A DNA stretch of 64,000 nucleotides from Craterostigma plantagineum (Eukaryota > Streptophyta > Magnoliopsida > Lamiales > Linderniaceae). The stretch spans positions 620,001 to 684,000 of the forward strand of contig JAPQWV010000300.1 in NCBI GenBank assembly GCA_027422505.1, read 5' to 3'. A program made the position numbers and the translations under genes. The notes under the pieces were generated by a model. That model saw only the letters and a list, made by a program, of their open reading frames with translations, was not told where the DNA came from and did no database searches. Positions 10,086 to 23,232 of this stretch are shown here, piece after piece; the first letter of the stretch is position 1; each line of letters starts with the position of its first letter.

Positions 10086-10834
10086 CAGGGCCGGCTTTTG
10101 GGTAAAGCAACTAAATCAATGGCTTTAGGCCCCCAAATTTTTAGGGCCCCATAATCTTAATTTGCTAATGTAATTATGTCAAAAAAAATAATCAGACCCA
10201 AATATTTTGGGCCCTCGATTTTTAGTGCTCCATGAACTTCAATATTGGTACTTATGAATAAAATATTAATTAAGCCCAATATTTTGACTAGGCCCTCGAT
10301 TTATTTAGGGTCTCATGACCTTAAATGGGTAATGTAGTTATGTAGAAAAATATAATTATGCGTAATATGTTTAGGCCTCAATATCATAAATTACTTACTA
10401 TGTTTATTTCGTTTGATTAAATTAGCCATTTTCGCATTTATTTTTTCACATTCTGCCTTTTCTGCTTTCATTTCCCTTTCATCCTTTTCATTTTCTCGTG
10501 CCTTTAAATTGTTTAGTTTGTCTATAGTTTTCGTTCAATTGGATCCCTCCTTGTTAATCGGTTATGAGAGAATTTGCTAAAAAAAGATAAATATCTTCTA
10601 AAAACTTTTTTATTGTAAAAAATATCCTTTACACAAAAAAAAGTTTCAATTTTATATTTTTAACATCACATTCTATAAAGTCTAAGCTTTTAGTTGCCGA
10701 TCCCCCAAGCCCAGATAAAGGGAGCCTTGCGCTAGATCGACACATATTTTTTTTGTCATATATAATCTTTTTTAAATAAAAAGGCCCCATTTTCAATTTT
10801 GCTTTAGGCCCCGTATAATGATGAGCCGCCCCTG
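10086..10834. mobile_element. Non-autonomous hAT transposon, 749 bp
   Basis: The ends CAGGGCCGGC and GCCGCCCCTG form imperfect terminal inverted repeats. They are flanked by a perfect 8-bp target duplication GTTCAATC (10078-10085 and 10835-10842), the hAT signature. The interior has repeated GGCCC/AGGCCC words and no transposase frame. The CAGGG(G/C)CGGC termini resemble the Tip100-type group (inference). Confidence 0.88.
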
Positions 10835-11017
10835 GTTCAATCTAAATATCTTCAAGTTAGATAAGATGAGTCTTCTGCTTACATCATGATCATCCCTTGA
10901 ATTACTTTATCCTCAATTACTAAATTAAAAACTAGAGAAATGAACTTGCAAAATACAAATGGACTTTCATTATACATATACAAATCTATCAAAATACTAC
11001 GTCCATAAATTACATAA

Positions 11018-11246
11018 TACCCCCTCAATTCCGAAATACGAATCGTTTAAGGTAATTGCACATATATGAAGAAAACAAAATAAAATCTCTGTTTATATAC
11101 TTGATTAATCATCTTATCCTATTTAAGATAAAGGGTAAAGTTGTAAAAGTTCAAGCTATTTTTCTTAAAAAAAAAAAAAGGTATAAACGACTTGTATTAA
11201 AACAAAAAGAAGTCTAAAACGACTTGTATTTAAGTAAAGGGGAGTA
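11018..11246. mobile_element. Stowaway-like MITE
   Basis: Left end TACCCCCTCAATTCCG, right end GGGGAGTA, with inner inverted words around AATACGAATCGTTT and AACGACTTGTATT. TA dinucleotides at both edges fit a Tc1/mariner target duplication. Repeats are imperfect. Confidence 0.6.
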
Positions 11247-11394
11247 CATCTTCCATTCTTAATCAATTCATCTATATTTATTTTTCAATGTTAACTCTTC
11301 ACATAAGTTCACGCTTGTATTTAAGTAACGTGGAGTATATCTTCCATTCTTAATCAATTCATCTATATTTATTTTTCAATGTTAACTCTTCACA
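11223..11394. repeat. 91-bp tandem duplication
   Basis: The segment starting CTTGTATTTAAGTAA occurs at 11223 and again at 11314 with few differences. The first copy begins inside the MITE end, so the duplication carried part of the MITE with it. Confidence 0.8.
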
Positions 11395-12124
11395 TATATA
11401 ACTGTGTAGTATTTTGAAATAAGATTCAATCCACATACGTAATTCAATTTCTCGAAACTCTGTCTAATTAAACCTTTTTCCACCACTTCTTTTAATATTT
11501 TTCATATATCATTCAATTTTATTCCCTGGAATTTCAACCGAAAAAAAAAACGAAATCTTGGTCATATGCTTTCCTTGGCAGGTATACCCATTTTAAAGCT
11601 CAGATCAAACACAAACACGAAGAATCTCTACAGCTCAGGCCACGTTTGCTGTCGGCTCACCGACCAATCGAAGGAAGTCTCAGTCGGTGGGGGTCCACGT
11701 CATAGGCCGCTCAGCTATATATGCTGAGACGTATCTTATAATAGAATTTGAGTAAGGTATTGGATCAAATCTATGATTTTAAGCTTGTCGATTTAGTGTT
11801 GTTTTGACGAGATTCAGTAAAGGATTCCGCATAATGAGTTAAATTTTGATTCTAAATTGGTATCAGCCAAAGTATCGTCGATGCCGATTGGGTTGAATTT
11901 GAACTGGTGTATATTGTAAAGTGATTAAGAAGAAGTAATTGCGTGCTACTGCAAAGGGGGAATCCGAACGTGATTGTAGATTGATACTTTTTAGTTTATT
12001 TGATTTTGAGCGCTTTGATTTTGAATTGGCAGCTGAAGAATATGGAATGATTGGAATGATTTTTATAATACTTTGATTACTACGCAGGGCAGGTAATATA
12101 ATTAAACGATCGATCACCATAGTC

Positions 12125-15100
12125 ATGGACTATGATCGAAGGTACGATTTGCTTACCATTTATTGTTATGTTTGAGGGTGGGATCCCGAAACCGATTCGT
12201 CTTTGTTGAGTAGCAGTTTCAGTTTGTTTAGTAGTGAGCCTGAAAATGTATTTTAAACCTCAAATTACCTCACTTGTGACCGATTTTAACCAAAACTGTG
12301 AAATTATCAATTCGACGAACCCGTGAATACTTCGATCATAAAAGCAAGAGAGAATTGCCAATTTAATTTATGAGATGAGTTGGTCTTTCCTATTTGAAGC
12401 AGGATTTATTCTCTAACTAATATGTGTGTGTGTGTGTGTGTTAGTAGGGTTCATGAGAAGATATTTCCGAATGGAGATATCTACCTTGGTGATATCAAGG
12501 GAGAAATTCCACACGGAAAAGGTAGGTACACATGGTCCGATGGAACACTTTACGAGGGCGATTGGGAAAATGGTAAAATGACTGGCAAAGGGAAAATACA
12601 CTGGCCTTCAAAATCCACTTATGAGGGAGATTTTTCTGGAGGATATGTACATGGTTTTGGAACTTTTGTTGGTTCAAACGGTTCCATATACACAGGCTCT
12701 TGGAAGATGAATCTACAGCATGGCATTGGACGAAAACAATATACAAATTCAGACGTTTACGATGGTTGTTGGAGAGAAGGAGTACGCGAAGGCAGTGGTA
12801 GGTATGCGTGGGGAAATAGCGAAAATATATACATAGGAAATTGGAAACATGGAAAAATGTCTGAAAGAGGAGTTATGAAGTGGTTAAACGGCGATCTCTT
12901 CGATGGGTTTTGGTTGAATGGTTTGAGACATGGTTCAGGCTTTTATAGATTTGCAGATGGGAGTTATTATTATGGGACTTGGTCGAAAGGGCTCAAGGAT
13001 GGGCCCGGGACGTTCTATTCGGCAGGTGCTGGGCAGTTAAAAAAGCTTTATTTAGAAGGATACAGAGAAAAGAGGGTGAAGAAGCACATATCTCAAGGTT
13101 CTGTAGATTCTTTGGAATCAGTGATTCCCAGTGTGACTCGTAGTTTTTCTGAGAATATTTCGTCCAGCTTTAGGGATTCTGAGCTTTTCCCTCATAAAAG
13201 TTTACCACCGTTTGATGATGATGATTATGTCGAAGGTCATGATTTGATTCGTGCTAACTCAATAACAGAGCGGATCTCAAGTGATAGATCGCTCATTGGA
13301 TCTCTTGATGGTCAAAGTGAATCTTCGAACAACACTTGCGTGGTTTACGAGAGAGAATACATGCAAGGAGTTCTTATCAAGGAGAGGGTTAGAAATGTTT
13401 CTTCTAAACTATCCCATAGGAGTAAACGACGTCTCAAGTTTGCAAAAGAAGTTCAGAGGAAGTCTTGGGTGGATCTTCTGAAAGGACGCAAGAGCTATTA
13501 TCTGATGCTTAGCTTGCAGCTGGGAATTAGGTATGAATAATTGTTCACTGCTTAACTATGAATGACATATCTTAAACGTTACTTTCTAATGTTATGTTTT
13601 AACTCATATTATTGACTCTGTATCTCTGCGTAAGAAGTAGTTACAGTACTTGTTCGTTGAAAATATGCATTTTGCCTATTCAATATTTTCTACCGAAGCT
13701 ATGGTATAACTTATGCCCATATCTTCCTGTGAAGCTTACAGGTACTCTGTGGGAAAGATTACACCTGTTCCTATGCGAGAAGTTAGATCATCTGACTTTG
13801 GAAAGCATGCGAGGATAAAAATGTATTTCCCGATGAAGGGATCTCGAACGACTCCTCCGCACAAGGCCGTCGACTTTTACTGGAAGGATTATTGTCCAAT
13901 GGTTTTTAGGTAAGCAATACGAGTGAGTTGTTGAAAATGTTCGGCCTCAATTATTGTTGTACGTTTTTTTCCTCAATAGGACAAAGGTTAATGTCCAGAT
14001 TCTTGATATTTTGTTTGCTAATTTTTCTTTGAAAATGGCAATGATCGCATTTAGCTAAATCCTTATCTGACCTGACAAACTCTTCCTACCTTATAATTAA
14101 AGTAATTCTACCTGTCATCTCCTTCCTTATCAAACCCATTGAAATATAGGACTTGAAGAATAGCCAGGACTAAATGAAGATGATATGAAGGATCTTAATT
14201 CGACCTTGTGGTGTGTTATTGTCAGGAATTTGAGAGAGCTCTTCAAGTTAAATGCTGCGGATTATATGATGTCCATCTGTGGCGACGATGGTCTGAGAGA
14301 GCTGTCTTCCCCAGGGAAAAGTGGAAGCCTTTTTTATCTATCTCACGATGACAAGTTTGTGATTAAAACGTTGAAGAAAAACGAGCTGAAGGTTTTAAAA
14401 TCCTTCCCATTTTTACAGTTGCATATACCTGCAATTTTATTAGTCGAATAATCGTAATCTTTTCCTTTACAATTAGTCAATGAGAGTAATATTTCCTCGC
14501 TGTGCAAGTGTTCATCATGGTTTTTCTAGTTGCGGGAAGCATTCTGAAGAAAATGTCTACTTTCGATGTTAGAATTATTTTTTATACTCTCTTTTAGTGT
14601 CAAAATCACATAAATATGTGGAGGCAAGAATAAAAATTTATGACGTAAGATACACATGCCCTGCTTTTACCATTCTGTGAAATTTCTTATTAAATATGTA
14701 TCCATCAATTTTAATAATCATTGGTCTGTTCTCTTTGCTGCATAGGTGTTACTGAAGATGCTTCCTCATTACTATGACCATGTTCAAGCACATGCCAACA
14801 CCCTCATTACGAAGTTCTTCGGAGCTCATAGGATACAATTGAGACATGGTAAAAAGGTTCGTGAATAGTTTATACCAATTAGTAGATAGTATTGTTAGTA
14901 GTATTTTTCTTTAATCTTGATGAACAGAAATCGACTTGTGCTAGTAGATTAGATAAATTAAGGTACGTATGTGCTAAAACTTATTCAGCAGGTTCGTTTT
15001 GTGGTCATGGGGAATATGTTCTGCACAGAACTACGCATACACCAGCGATACGATTTGAAAGGATCATCGCACGGTAGATTTACAGATAAAGATAAGATCG

Positions 15101-16732
15101 ACGAAAGCACCACATTGAAAGATCTTGATTTGAAATACGAGTTTCATATGGACAAACTGTTGCGCGAGTCACTTTTCAGGTACATTTCATGTTCATTAAG
15201 AGTCGAGTTTCATCATTCCACTTTATTCGGTAGGTATTTCATTCCCCAAAAAAGCATACCTTTGAATCAACACAAAATAAGGAATCGTAGGGAAAAATGT
15301 TCTTGGATTGTTTTATGAGCCCCAGGGACATCGAGCAATCTTACCCATTTTCCCATCATCGAAACGAGACAAAATGAAGATCGAATTTTACCGTTCATCG
15401 AGCTATATGTAACTATACACTTGATTATTTATTCGGCAGGCAACTCTCCCTAGATAGTGGCTTCCTAGAATCTCAGCAAATCATAGACTACAGTCTCCTC
15501 CTCGGTTTGCACTTCAGAGCGCCCGAGCATCTAAGATCCCTTTTGGAGTCTTCAGATTCGCTCGATAAACCCGAGAATGCAAGTGCTGCTGCTATTGATG
15601 GTGAGCATCACATCACTATTTTTACACTTATCAAATTGCAAACTGCTAATAAGTGCTAACATTGATTTTTCCTTTTTTTAAAAGGGCTTACCTCCCAAAG
15701 AGAGGTCTTAATCCCGCCAAGAGGCCTGCTATTAGTTACCCACGAGCCCGAGGCAGTGAGCACTAGCCCAGGTCCACACATTCGCGGAGATGCATTGAAG
15801 GCATACACCATTGGTAATAAAGAAGCCGATCTCCTTCTTCCTGGCACTGGAAGGTACGATGAGCCGAGCCCATTTGACATTTTTCATTTTGAAGATATTT
15901 TTTCGGTTGTTTATGTAGTTCTTCTTTGGGGCAACGCCATTTTTGGTCTCCAACATTTGTTACAAGGTGTATCTGATTCTTTATATTCCAAGATGCGACA
16001 TTTAGTCTCCAATCTTTACCGATTTTGGGCGTTTTGGTTCCCCTGGTCAATTTAATCGTTCGTTTAGACGGAATAACACATGAGAGCACGTGACCTTCTT
16101 TTAGTCGAATCAAACCCCTCAGATTTCGTCTTTTTGCAACTTAAGTGCACGTGAGCATCACTAAGCATCTCATCTACCGAAGATTCTGAGTTAAATGGGA
16201 TGTCTAATTATGCTCACATGAATTTAAGTCGACTAAAAAGGAGATCATGTGCTTTCACGCGTAAATTTCGTCTAAAATAACAATTAAATTAAGCGGGGAA
16301 CCAAAATCGGCAATATTATAGACTAAAAGTGGCGTCACGAGTATGGGGACCATAAACCCACATGCCCAAATGGGGACTAAAAATGTCGTTCGCCCTTTTT
16401 CTTTCGAAAGACTGTTCATTTTTTTCTCTGTTTTTCTTTTTTCGGTTCGAAGGCTGAGGGTACAGCTAGGAGTGAACATGCCAGCCCAGGCACACCGTAA
16501 GCTCACAAGGGATGAGACTGATTCGAGCGAAGTTGAGCTCTTTGAGGTTTACGACGTCGTACTTTATCTCGGGATAATCGATATATTGCAGGAATATAAC
16601 GCCAAGAAGAAGCTTGAGCATACTTATAAGGCTTTGAGGTTTGATCCTATGTCCATCTCTGTTGTGGAGCCTAAGATTTACTCAAAGCGTTTCATCGACT
16701 TTCTTGAAAGAGTTTTCCCACTTACACCTTAG
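12125..16732 (+). CDS. PIP5K: Phosphatidylinositol-4-phosphate 5-kinase with MORN repeats, 9 exons, 780 aa
   Basis: Model: 12125-12141, 12448-13530, 13742-13909, 14226-14391, 14746-14856, 14992-15179, 15440-15600, 15685-15853, 16453-16732. All GT-AG, phases agree, TAG stop. The enzyme makes PI(4,5)P2 at the plasma membrane. Residues about 12-195 hold about eight MORN repeats (for example [15 protein letters not shown]), then a Ser-rich linker. The kinase domain runs from about 366 to 780: catalytic Lys470 (KFVIKTL), DLKGS 536-540, IDYSLL with Asp594, IID with Asp731, and an activation loop KKKLEHTYK with Glu743, the residue expected for PI4P preference. Exon 1 is only 17 nt (MDYDR plus), inferred because the downstream frame opens through a TG repeat; this start is the least certain part. 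Arabidopsis PIP5K7/8/9-type layout. Confidence 0.88.
12422..12440. repeat. (TG)n microsatellite at intron 1 acceptor
   Basis: About nine TG units directly precede the acceptor TTAGTAG of the PIP5K first intron. Reading through it gives a spurious MCVCVCV start. Confidence 0.85.
15928..16395. mobile_element. MITE in the last intron of PIP5K (copy A)
   Basis: The ends are inverted: GGGGCAACGCCATTTTTGG on the left and the complement of GGGCGAACGACATTTTTAG on the right. The interior has inverted words around CACGTGA and TTTAAGTCGACT. No transposase is present. A related copy lies at 16948-17450. The superfamily is not determined because no clear target duplication was found. Confidence 0.6.
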
Positions 16733-16947
16733 AGTGAGCTCTTGCTTGCATTTTCTGGGTTTCACACTGCTGAGTTTCCCCCCTTTTTGTGCGAGGTTGT
16801 ATGTAACTTGATGTACAGAGAGAGAGATATCAAGTTGAATCTTAGATTATTTTATTTATTTCTGTATCATAAATTCAAAATAATATTGAAAATTAGACAG
16901 ACTACGTAGGGTTTCTGTTTATTGAAATTTTATATTGGTGTATTTTT

Positions 16948-17450
16948 AGGGTAAACGGTATTTTTAGTCCACAATGTTTGAGACATGAGTTTTTCAGGTC
17001 TCCTATGTTCCGAGGTGCCAATTTTAGTGTTACCGGATCGTTTTTGTCCCTTGATTAATTTAGTCGCTAAATTTAGATAGAATTTAACATGCACATGATC
17101 TCATTTACTCGACTTAAAATCTTATAACATATCTCATTTTTCGACTTAAACTCAAATGAACATCATTATACATCAAATTTAGAGAACGATTGACGACATT
17201 GAAAATGAGTTAAATGCGATACCTAATGATGCTTACGTTTGTTTTTAATTGAAGAAGATAATGAGTCATGAGGTATTAAGCTAAGTTAAATGAGATCATG
17301 TGCCCTCATGTGTTAAATTTCGTTTGAATTAGTGATTACGTTAACCGAAGGACCAAAAAGACCCAAAAATCGGTAAGATTGTCGGAACATGGGGGACCGA
17401 AAATGCATATGCCCCAAACATCGACAGACTAAAAATGTCGTTCTCCCCTA
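16948..17450. mobile_element. MITE downstream of PIP5K (copy B)
   Basis: Left end AGGGTAAACGGTATTTTTAG, right end the complement of AGGGGAGAACGACATTTTT. It shares the inner words GTCCCTTGATTAATTTAGTC and AAATGAGATCATGTGC with the general design of copy A. It begins about 215 bp after the PIP5K stop and could affect the 3' end of that transcript. Confidence 0.6.
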
Positions 17451-17607
17451 TTTCTGTTTCCTCAATTCTTAGTGGTCGTACTTCTCGTGTATTATTCTTT
17501 TCCTCTTGTTCTCATACAATGTCTTCGTATTTGCCACTTCGACAAAGTTAACTCTTGAATTCATTTTGAAGCTAAGTGGCTGTTATTGAACGATCCCGAC
17601 TTTCAGG

Positions 17608-18135
17608 TGTTGGGGTTGAGCGGTAAATATGTAAATCCGGGCCAGCGGACGTTGTATTTGGACCCCACGATAATTTATCGGAATATTAATTGAAGTCGAT
17701 AGAGACCGAGAGAACACCAAGATTTTTACGTGGTTCGGCCGATACCGGCTACCCTCTACGGAGAGACAATAGTTTTACTATATCTGAGAATATTACACAG
17801 TACAAAATAACGCTTTTGTTTAAATCCAAACCCGAGACCCCTTGCCCACCCGAGTAATGTTTTTGTACCCACTCTCAACTACCTAGTAAAAACTACACTC
17901 ACTCTCACCCTTATCCGCCGGACAAGATTTTCTTTTTTTTTTTCTTTTTCCCTTTCATTTTCCTCACCTCTCTCTCTTACTCGCTCTCTCTTTCTCTCAT
18001 TTGGGGTACCTTATAACTAATGAATGGCATGCCTTTATATAGGCATATGTGAGCTAAAATATGTAATGCCTTGCGTCATTTATGTTAGGGTCCATTCATG
18101 CTTTTCAAGGTCATCCAAGAGGGCTGGACCTAACA
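17608..18135 (-). repeat. 3' LTR of element 17608-20775
   Basis: Starts TGTTGGGGTTGAGCGG and ends GGACCTAACA. Differs from the other LTR by a few substitutions and small indels in a CT-rich tract. Confidence 0.88.
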
Positions 18136-18536
18136 ATCTCCCCATCCAGCCGCATTCAGCGTCTTCTTCATCAAGCGCTTATCCCAGCGAGTTTGTGAGA
18201 GTAAACCGTTCATAATTACCACGAACGTCCATTGGCCTTCCTTGTACCAGCTACACATAATCCGAATCAAGATTACCGGTCCTCCACCACTTGACTCACT
18301 CAGCGGCCAATCCTATGTGCAACTGTCAGCCGACTATACCCGTCGACTCCCGAAGAGGGACTTTGATGCAACCCCTTCACCAGCAGGATTTTCTTCTCAC
18401 CATCATGTGCCCCCACGCGCGCGCAATTTACGTGAACCCATCAAAGTCTGAGTATTATACACCATACTCATATCCAGACGATACAAATCTTTGCACTCTT
18501 CTCCCTTTGGAAGGACCATTCCGCCATGTGTGATTT

Positions 18537-18980
18537 TCAGACTCCCCCTGCTATGAAAACTCCATAGGCTTGGAATCTGACTGGCTCAAGAATATTAAAT
18601 TCTATGCAACTTTGAGACAATGTCACACCACCAAAAATGCGTATCGCTCCACCAACCATTTGATCTTCCCCATTCCAACACACCGAACAACAAAACGATA
18701 TCCATCGGTCTATGGAGATCGAAAAAATCCGTTCGCAGTTTTCGGAACGCATCAAAATATTTGGAGCAAATCCGAATTTAATATCATTCTTCCTGAAAAT
18801 GAGCGCCATCATTAGAGACTGTGAGAACGTCTCCAAGATGAACCGTGTGCTACCCGCATGTGGAATTTTCCTAGCCGCATGTCCTTCCACCAAGTCGGAC
18901 CGTTTCTCCTGATGTGTCCCGGCTCACCACAATTGTAGCATCACATGCCCTTCCCGCCACCTGGATTTGGACCTGCTACT
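18537..18980 (-). pseudogene. Gag remnant with CCHC zinc knuckle
   Basis: The minus strand near 18911-18947 reads CYNCGEPGHIRRN, a retroviral-type knuckle whose last Cys is replaced. Stops follow within a few codons and no longer gag frame can be assembled. Confidence 0.55.
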
Positions 18981-19453
18981 GTTCTCAAGTCCCCTAGCGT
19001 ATCACCTTTCTCTACGATTTTCTCTGTTAATAGCCAACACCCGACTATCACCATAATTTGACCGCATTCTCTTTTCCTGCTCCAAAAGAGTTGACTCCAC
19101 CATCTACCGCCTGCACCGTCTCGAACCGGATGGTTGTAATCAAATTATCACCCGAATTAGGAAGCGAGGCAAGAAGCAACAAGACCTTACTTCTTCCTCT
19201 CCAACACATCATGACCCCAAATCTTTCATCATTTACTCCGACTTTTCATGTCTCCCATCAAAGCTTATTACCATAGCCTTGACAGATGAGCACATCCTTC
19301 ACTCTTTCTACCACAGAGTGAAACCTTCCGCACTAGCACATTGTCGCACTTTGCTGTCATCCGTTGTTATTATCCTTGCACAGATTCAACAGCCCGACCT
19401 AAATAGTACTGATCTGATAATTCCCAGTAAAGGCTACCGACCAGCCTCACAGC

Positions 19454-19987
19454 TAGGCTTGTCAATGGGACGGGGATTCCCCGTCCTCGCGGGGATCCGC
19501 CCCGAACAGGGCGGGGAATCCCCGAATTTTAATCCCCGCGGGGCGAGGATGGGGTATTTTTTGTCCCCGTAGGCGGGGACGGGGCGGGGACGGGGATCAT
19601 AGTCCCCACCCCACGGGGATCCCCGCCCCATTCCCCGTCAATAATATTATTTTAATAAAATGTTATATATCTTAAATAAATATCTAAAAAATATTTTTTG
19701 TACATAGTTTATATTGTTATAGTTAAAACAATATTTTCTACCCATTTTTTTATTATTAAAATATAAATAATATTTATAATATAATTTAAATAATATATCA
19801 AATTTAGATTATAATAAAAAATATAAATTTTTTAAAATAAAATTGTGGGGACGGGGACCCGACGAGGACGGGGATGGGGACGATTTTTTCCCCGTTTATT
19901 TCGCAGGGGGATGGGGATTCCCCGTCGACGCGGGGACGGGGATGGGGACCTAATCCCCGCCCCCGCCCCGCCCCGTTGACATCCCTA
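19454..19987. mobile_element. GC-ended hAT-like MITE inside the LTR element
   Basis: Termini TAGGCTTGTCAATGGGACGG and the complement of TAGGGATGTCAACGGGGCGG enclose an AT-rich core, a pattern repeated in many plant genomes. Flanks CTCACAGC and CTCAGTAC match at only 5 of 8 positions, so the target duplication is eroded or misplaced. The GC-rich ends can fold back on each other. Confidence 0.7.
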
Positions 19988-20238
19988 CTCAGTACTATTG
20001 CCATAACTCGCCAGAACTCCACCGCCGCACAAGCTCCGCCCACAGCGAGCATCCCATCAACGTCCATCTTGTACCATTATTTGTTCAGCACAAGGCATCA
20101 CCTCGTTGAACCTCGCTCTGACACTGGCTCCCCTTATTGATGACCCCTTCTGATATCTTTTCTGATGTGGAAGTTCAGACACAGCTGCAACCACAGAGCA
20201 TACTTAGAATACCAGCAGGGCAATGCTTTGATACCACT

Positions 20239-20775
20239 TGTTGGGGTTGAGCGGTAAATATTTAAATCCGGGCCAGCGGACGTTGTATTTGGACCCCGCG
20301 ATAATTTATCGGGATATTAATTGAAGTCGATAGAGACCGAGAGAACACCAAGATTTTTACGTGGTTCGCCCGATACCGGCTACCCTGTACGGAGAGACAA
20401 TAGTTTTACTATATCTGAGAATATTACACCGTACAAAATAACGCTTTTGTTTAAATCCAAACCCGAGACCCCTTGCCCACCCGAGTAATGTTTTTGTACC
20501 CACTCTCAACTACCTAGTAAAAACTACACTCACTCTCACCCTTATCCGCCGGACAAGATTTTCTTTTTTTTTTTTCTTTTCTTTTTCCCTCTCATTTTTT
20601 CCCCACCTCCCTCTCTTACTCGCTCTCTCTTTCTCTCAATTTGGGGTACCTTACAACTAATGAATGGCATGCCTTTATATAGGCATATGTGAGCTAAAAT
20701 AGGTAATGTCTTGCGTCATTTATGTTAGGGTCCATTAATGCTTTTCAAGGTCATCCAAGACGGCTGGACCTAACA
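20239..20775 (-). repeat. 5' LTR of element 17608-20775
   Basis: Similar to 17608-18135 over its whole length. The primer site ends 2 nt left of its TG. Target duplication TCAGG follows. Confidence 0.88.
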
Positions 20776-20780
20776 TCAGG

Positions 20781-22108
20781 AACAATGGCTTGGGTGAATT
20801 TGATATACATTCTTCTATTAAGCCTCATGGCTTGAGATAAACCCGCATTTATCTGAAATTAAAAATAATATTAAATGGAACTACTATAGCAATTTTATCT
20901 TCTCAATTTTGCCCTCATAGTTTCAGTTAATTAGCATTTTACAATTAATATAGATATCTATTCTATTTTACTAAGCCTGGGTTTTGGTTAAACCGCCACC
21001 AATGCAATAATTTGGTCTGTCTATTGACCAATCATATCTCATGTGCAAAATATAATAATTATTTTTAAAAAATTCTATATAATAAAGTTAACTACCCACT
21101 ATCTTTTTCTGTAAATCTAAAATTAGTATAATTTTATATTCTCATTTTTATATCTTTAATGAATTACTTCTCTTCTATATATTTATAAAGATATATTAAA
21201 TTATAATTTTCACAATGTAGTTTAGATAAAATTAATATTATGTAGCACACGTATATGAGTGTGCAATTTAGACTAGTAATTATATAGCATACATATTTGA
21301 GGTGTCCAAAATACTAGTAATTTTTATTGAACAGGTTGATGCAGGGTTTTGAAAAACGAACATGACCGACATACCGAAAAACTGCGCACAATGATAGTAG
21401 AATTAAATTAAGGTGCATCCACGCTTAAATGAATACCCAAGAGAATAAAAACTATCAGTTCAGTACCATGTCAGAAAAATTAGATATACAGGTACCTAAT
21501 ATAATAAAGTATTTACATGGTTGTACGTACCATTTTATCGTCCTTTGCGTATCTAACGTATCATATTATTTACGTGGTACCTAATTTCCAAATATTTTGT
21601 GAATACCTCTTCATTTATGATGTACCTTTTTTTCTGTATTACGTACTAAAATATGTTTATTATGCCTAAATTTCTTATATGGTGTAACTTCAGCCAAACC
21701 GGTACATATATGAAAAAAATTTATTCTATTACGTACCTACACAAAAAAAATTACTGATAGGGGACTGATTTGATCTTTTTTATATTGTTAGATAAAGTAT
21801 AAATTTCGCTTAAATTAATACTAGCATATATATACATATATATAAAAAAATATAATAGTTTGCCCCAGTGGTTAATGGTTATCAAAAATAGCTTAGTGGT
21901 CCGTTTGGATTCCGAATTTCGATTTGAAATCTGTATTTCTCCCAAATCTTCCATTTGGCATTCGAGTGAATTAGATTTCGAGGTTAAATATAAATGCTTA
22001 CTAATTATAGGATTTGACATACCATGTCAATGCGTTTTCGAAATCCAAAGTTGAACCCCTAATGAGTTTTTCGTAAATAATAATAATAGTAATAATAACG
22101 AACAATAA
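20781..22108. other. Intergenic, AT-rich
   Basis: No gene recognised. Short frames are scattered and low in complexity. A weak MITE-like end (GTCCGTTTGGATTCCG near 21899) might pair with AATTCAAACACAACC near 22523, with the microsatellite and GAGCTC-rich segment lying between. Confidence 0.35.
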
Positions 22109-22109
22109 T

Positions 22110-22112
22110 TAA

Positions 22113-22163
<51 letters not shown>

Positions 22164-22164
22164 T
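22110..22164. repeat. (ATA)n microsatellite
   Basis: About 18 uninterrupted ATA units preceded by irregular AATAATA runs from 22077. Confidence 0.9.
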
Positions 22165-23180
22165 AGGGAGTGAACGATGAGTTGAGCTGACTCACGAGCT
22201 AGATGAGCAGGCTCGAGCTCGTTACGGGCTCGCGAGTGAGGCGGCACGAGCCCGAGCCCACTAGTGGATGCTCCAAAGCTCGAAAGCCGACTCGCGAGCT
22301 TGTTTTGATTTAGTATTTACTATTTTTTATTTTATTTTTGTACATTTTAACTTCTTAAGAAAAAGTTAGAATTCGAGTTCAACGAACTTCTCGAGCTCGA
22401 GATTGAGCTTCATCTTGAAATCCGACTTTGAAATCATAAAGTTTATCAAACAATGAATTTAGATTTGAAATTAAGATCTTGACATTCATGATTTAAAATA
22501 ATCCGATTACGGTCAATACGCGAATTCAAACACAACCTAACTTAGGGGTAGGTTTGATTCACCTCATTTTACCATTAATGTTTTTTTTATCTCAAATTTT
22601 ATTTATCTACTTTTATCTTTTTATTTAATCTTTTGACGCCCAATTTATGAGTTTATTTACAGTTAATTTTAATTCACAAAACACACCATGGTTTCTATTT
22701 TTAGAATACAAAATTTAGCTTTTAAATTATTTCAAATAAATAGTTTAATGAAAATAGGTCCAACATTGTTTATCCCTTTTTTATAACTAACCATCAACAA
22801 TAGCGAAGCCAAAAAATAACAAAAAAGAGAGAGATGATGAAAAATACACACTCCTCTCCACCCCCCACCACATTCATACTTTGCAGTCCACATTGGCACA
22901 CTCTACATTGCAGTTCTGCAACTGTTCCCTACCTGCAAGAAACGATGATAACTCCAAAATCAATAATCTCCAACCCAATTCGCGCGTGCAGTATCCAAAT
23001 TTCTGAATTCGTACACCAAAAAAACACACACAGACACGAACGCACCTTGGATTCCTGAGCACTTGCTCATCGAACACCCAACTGTGCAATAAGGCGATAT
23101 ACTAAGTTTGCATCGAGGAGGTAAGCACCTATAACGTCTTATGTAACATACAAGAAGGCACGCATATCTATCTCTCCCGG
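22165..23180. other. Intergenic with decayed GAGCTCG-rich element
   Basis: 22170-22410 is rich in CTCGAGCTCG-type words, as in common plant hAT-like MITEs, but edges could not be set. The rest, to 23180, shows no gene, only GT/CA-rich runs near 23030 and 23185. Confidence 0.35.
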
Positions 23181-23232
23181 TGCGTGTGTGTGAATTAATA
23201 TAAAGGGTGTGCGTGTGTGTGAATTAATAACC

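Larger units (their letters stand above)
17608..20775 (-). mobile_element. Decayed LTR retrotransposon with nested MITE
   Basis: LTRs 17608-18135 and 20239-20775 are flanked by TCAGG (17603-17607 and 20776-20780). A primer site TGGTATCAAAGC is read on the minus strand just left of the right LTR, and the purine tract GGATGGGGAGAT lies beside the left LTR, so it runs on the minus strand. Of the coding part, only a gag zinc knuckle is recognisable. A GC-rich MITE (19454-19987) is nested inside. Confidence 0.85.

Noticed and set aside
12422..12447. Start of PIP5K at the ATG in the TG repeat (MCVCVCV)
   Set aside because: The repeat precedes a good acceptor (TTAGTAG), and a short upstream exon with ATG at 12125 and a GT donor fits the phase.
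17520..17607. Possible host exon (KWLLLNDPDFQ) interrupted by the LTR element at 17608
   Set aside because: The frame continues for only a few codons on the other side (EQWLG, then a stop) and no splice partner or family was recognised.
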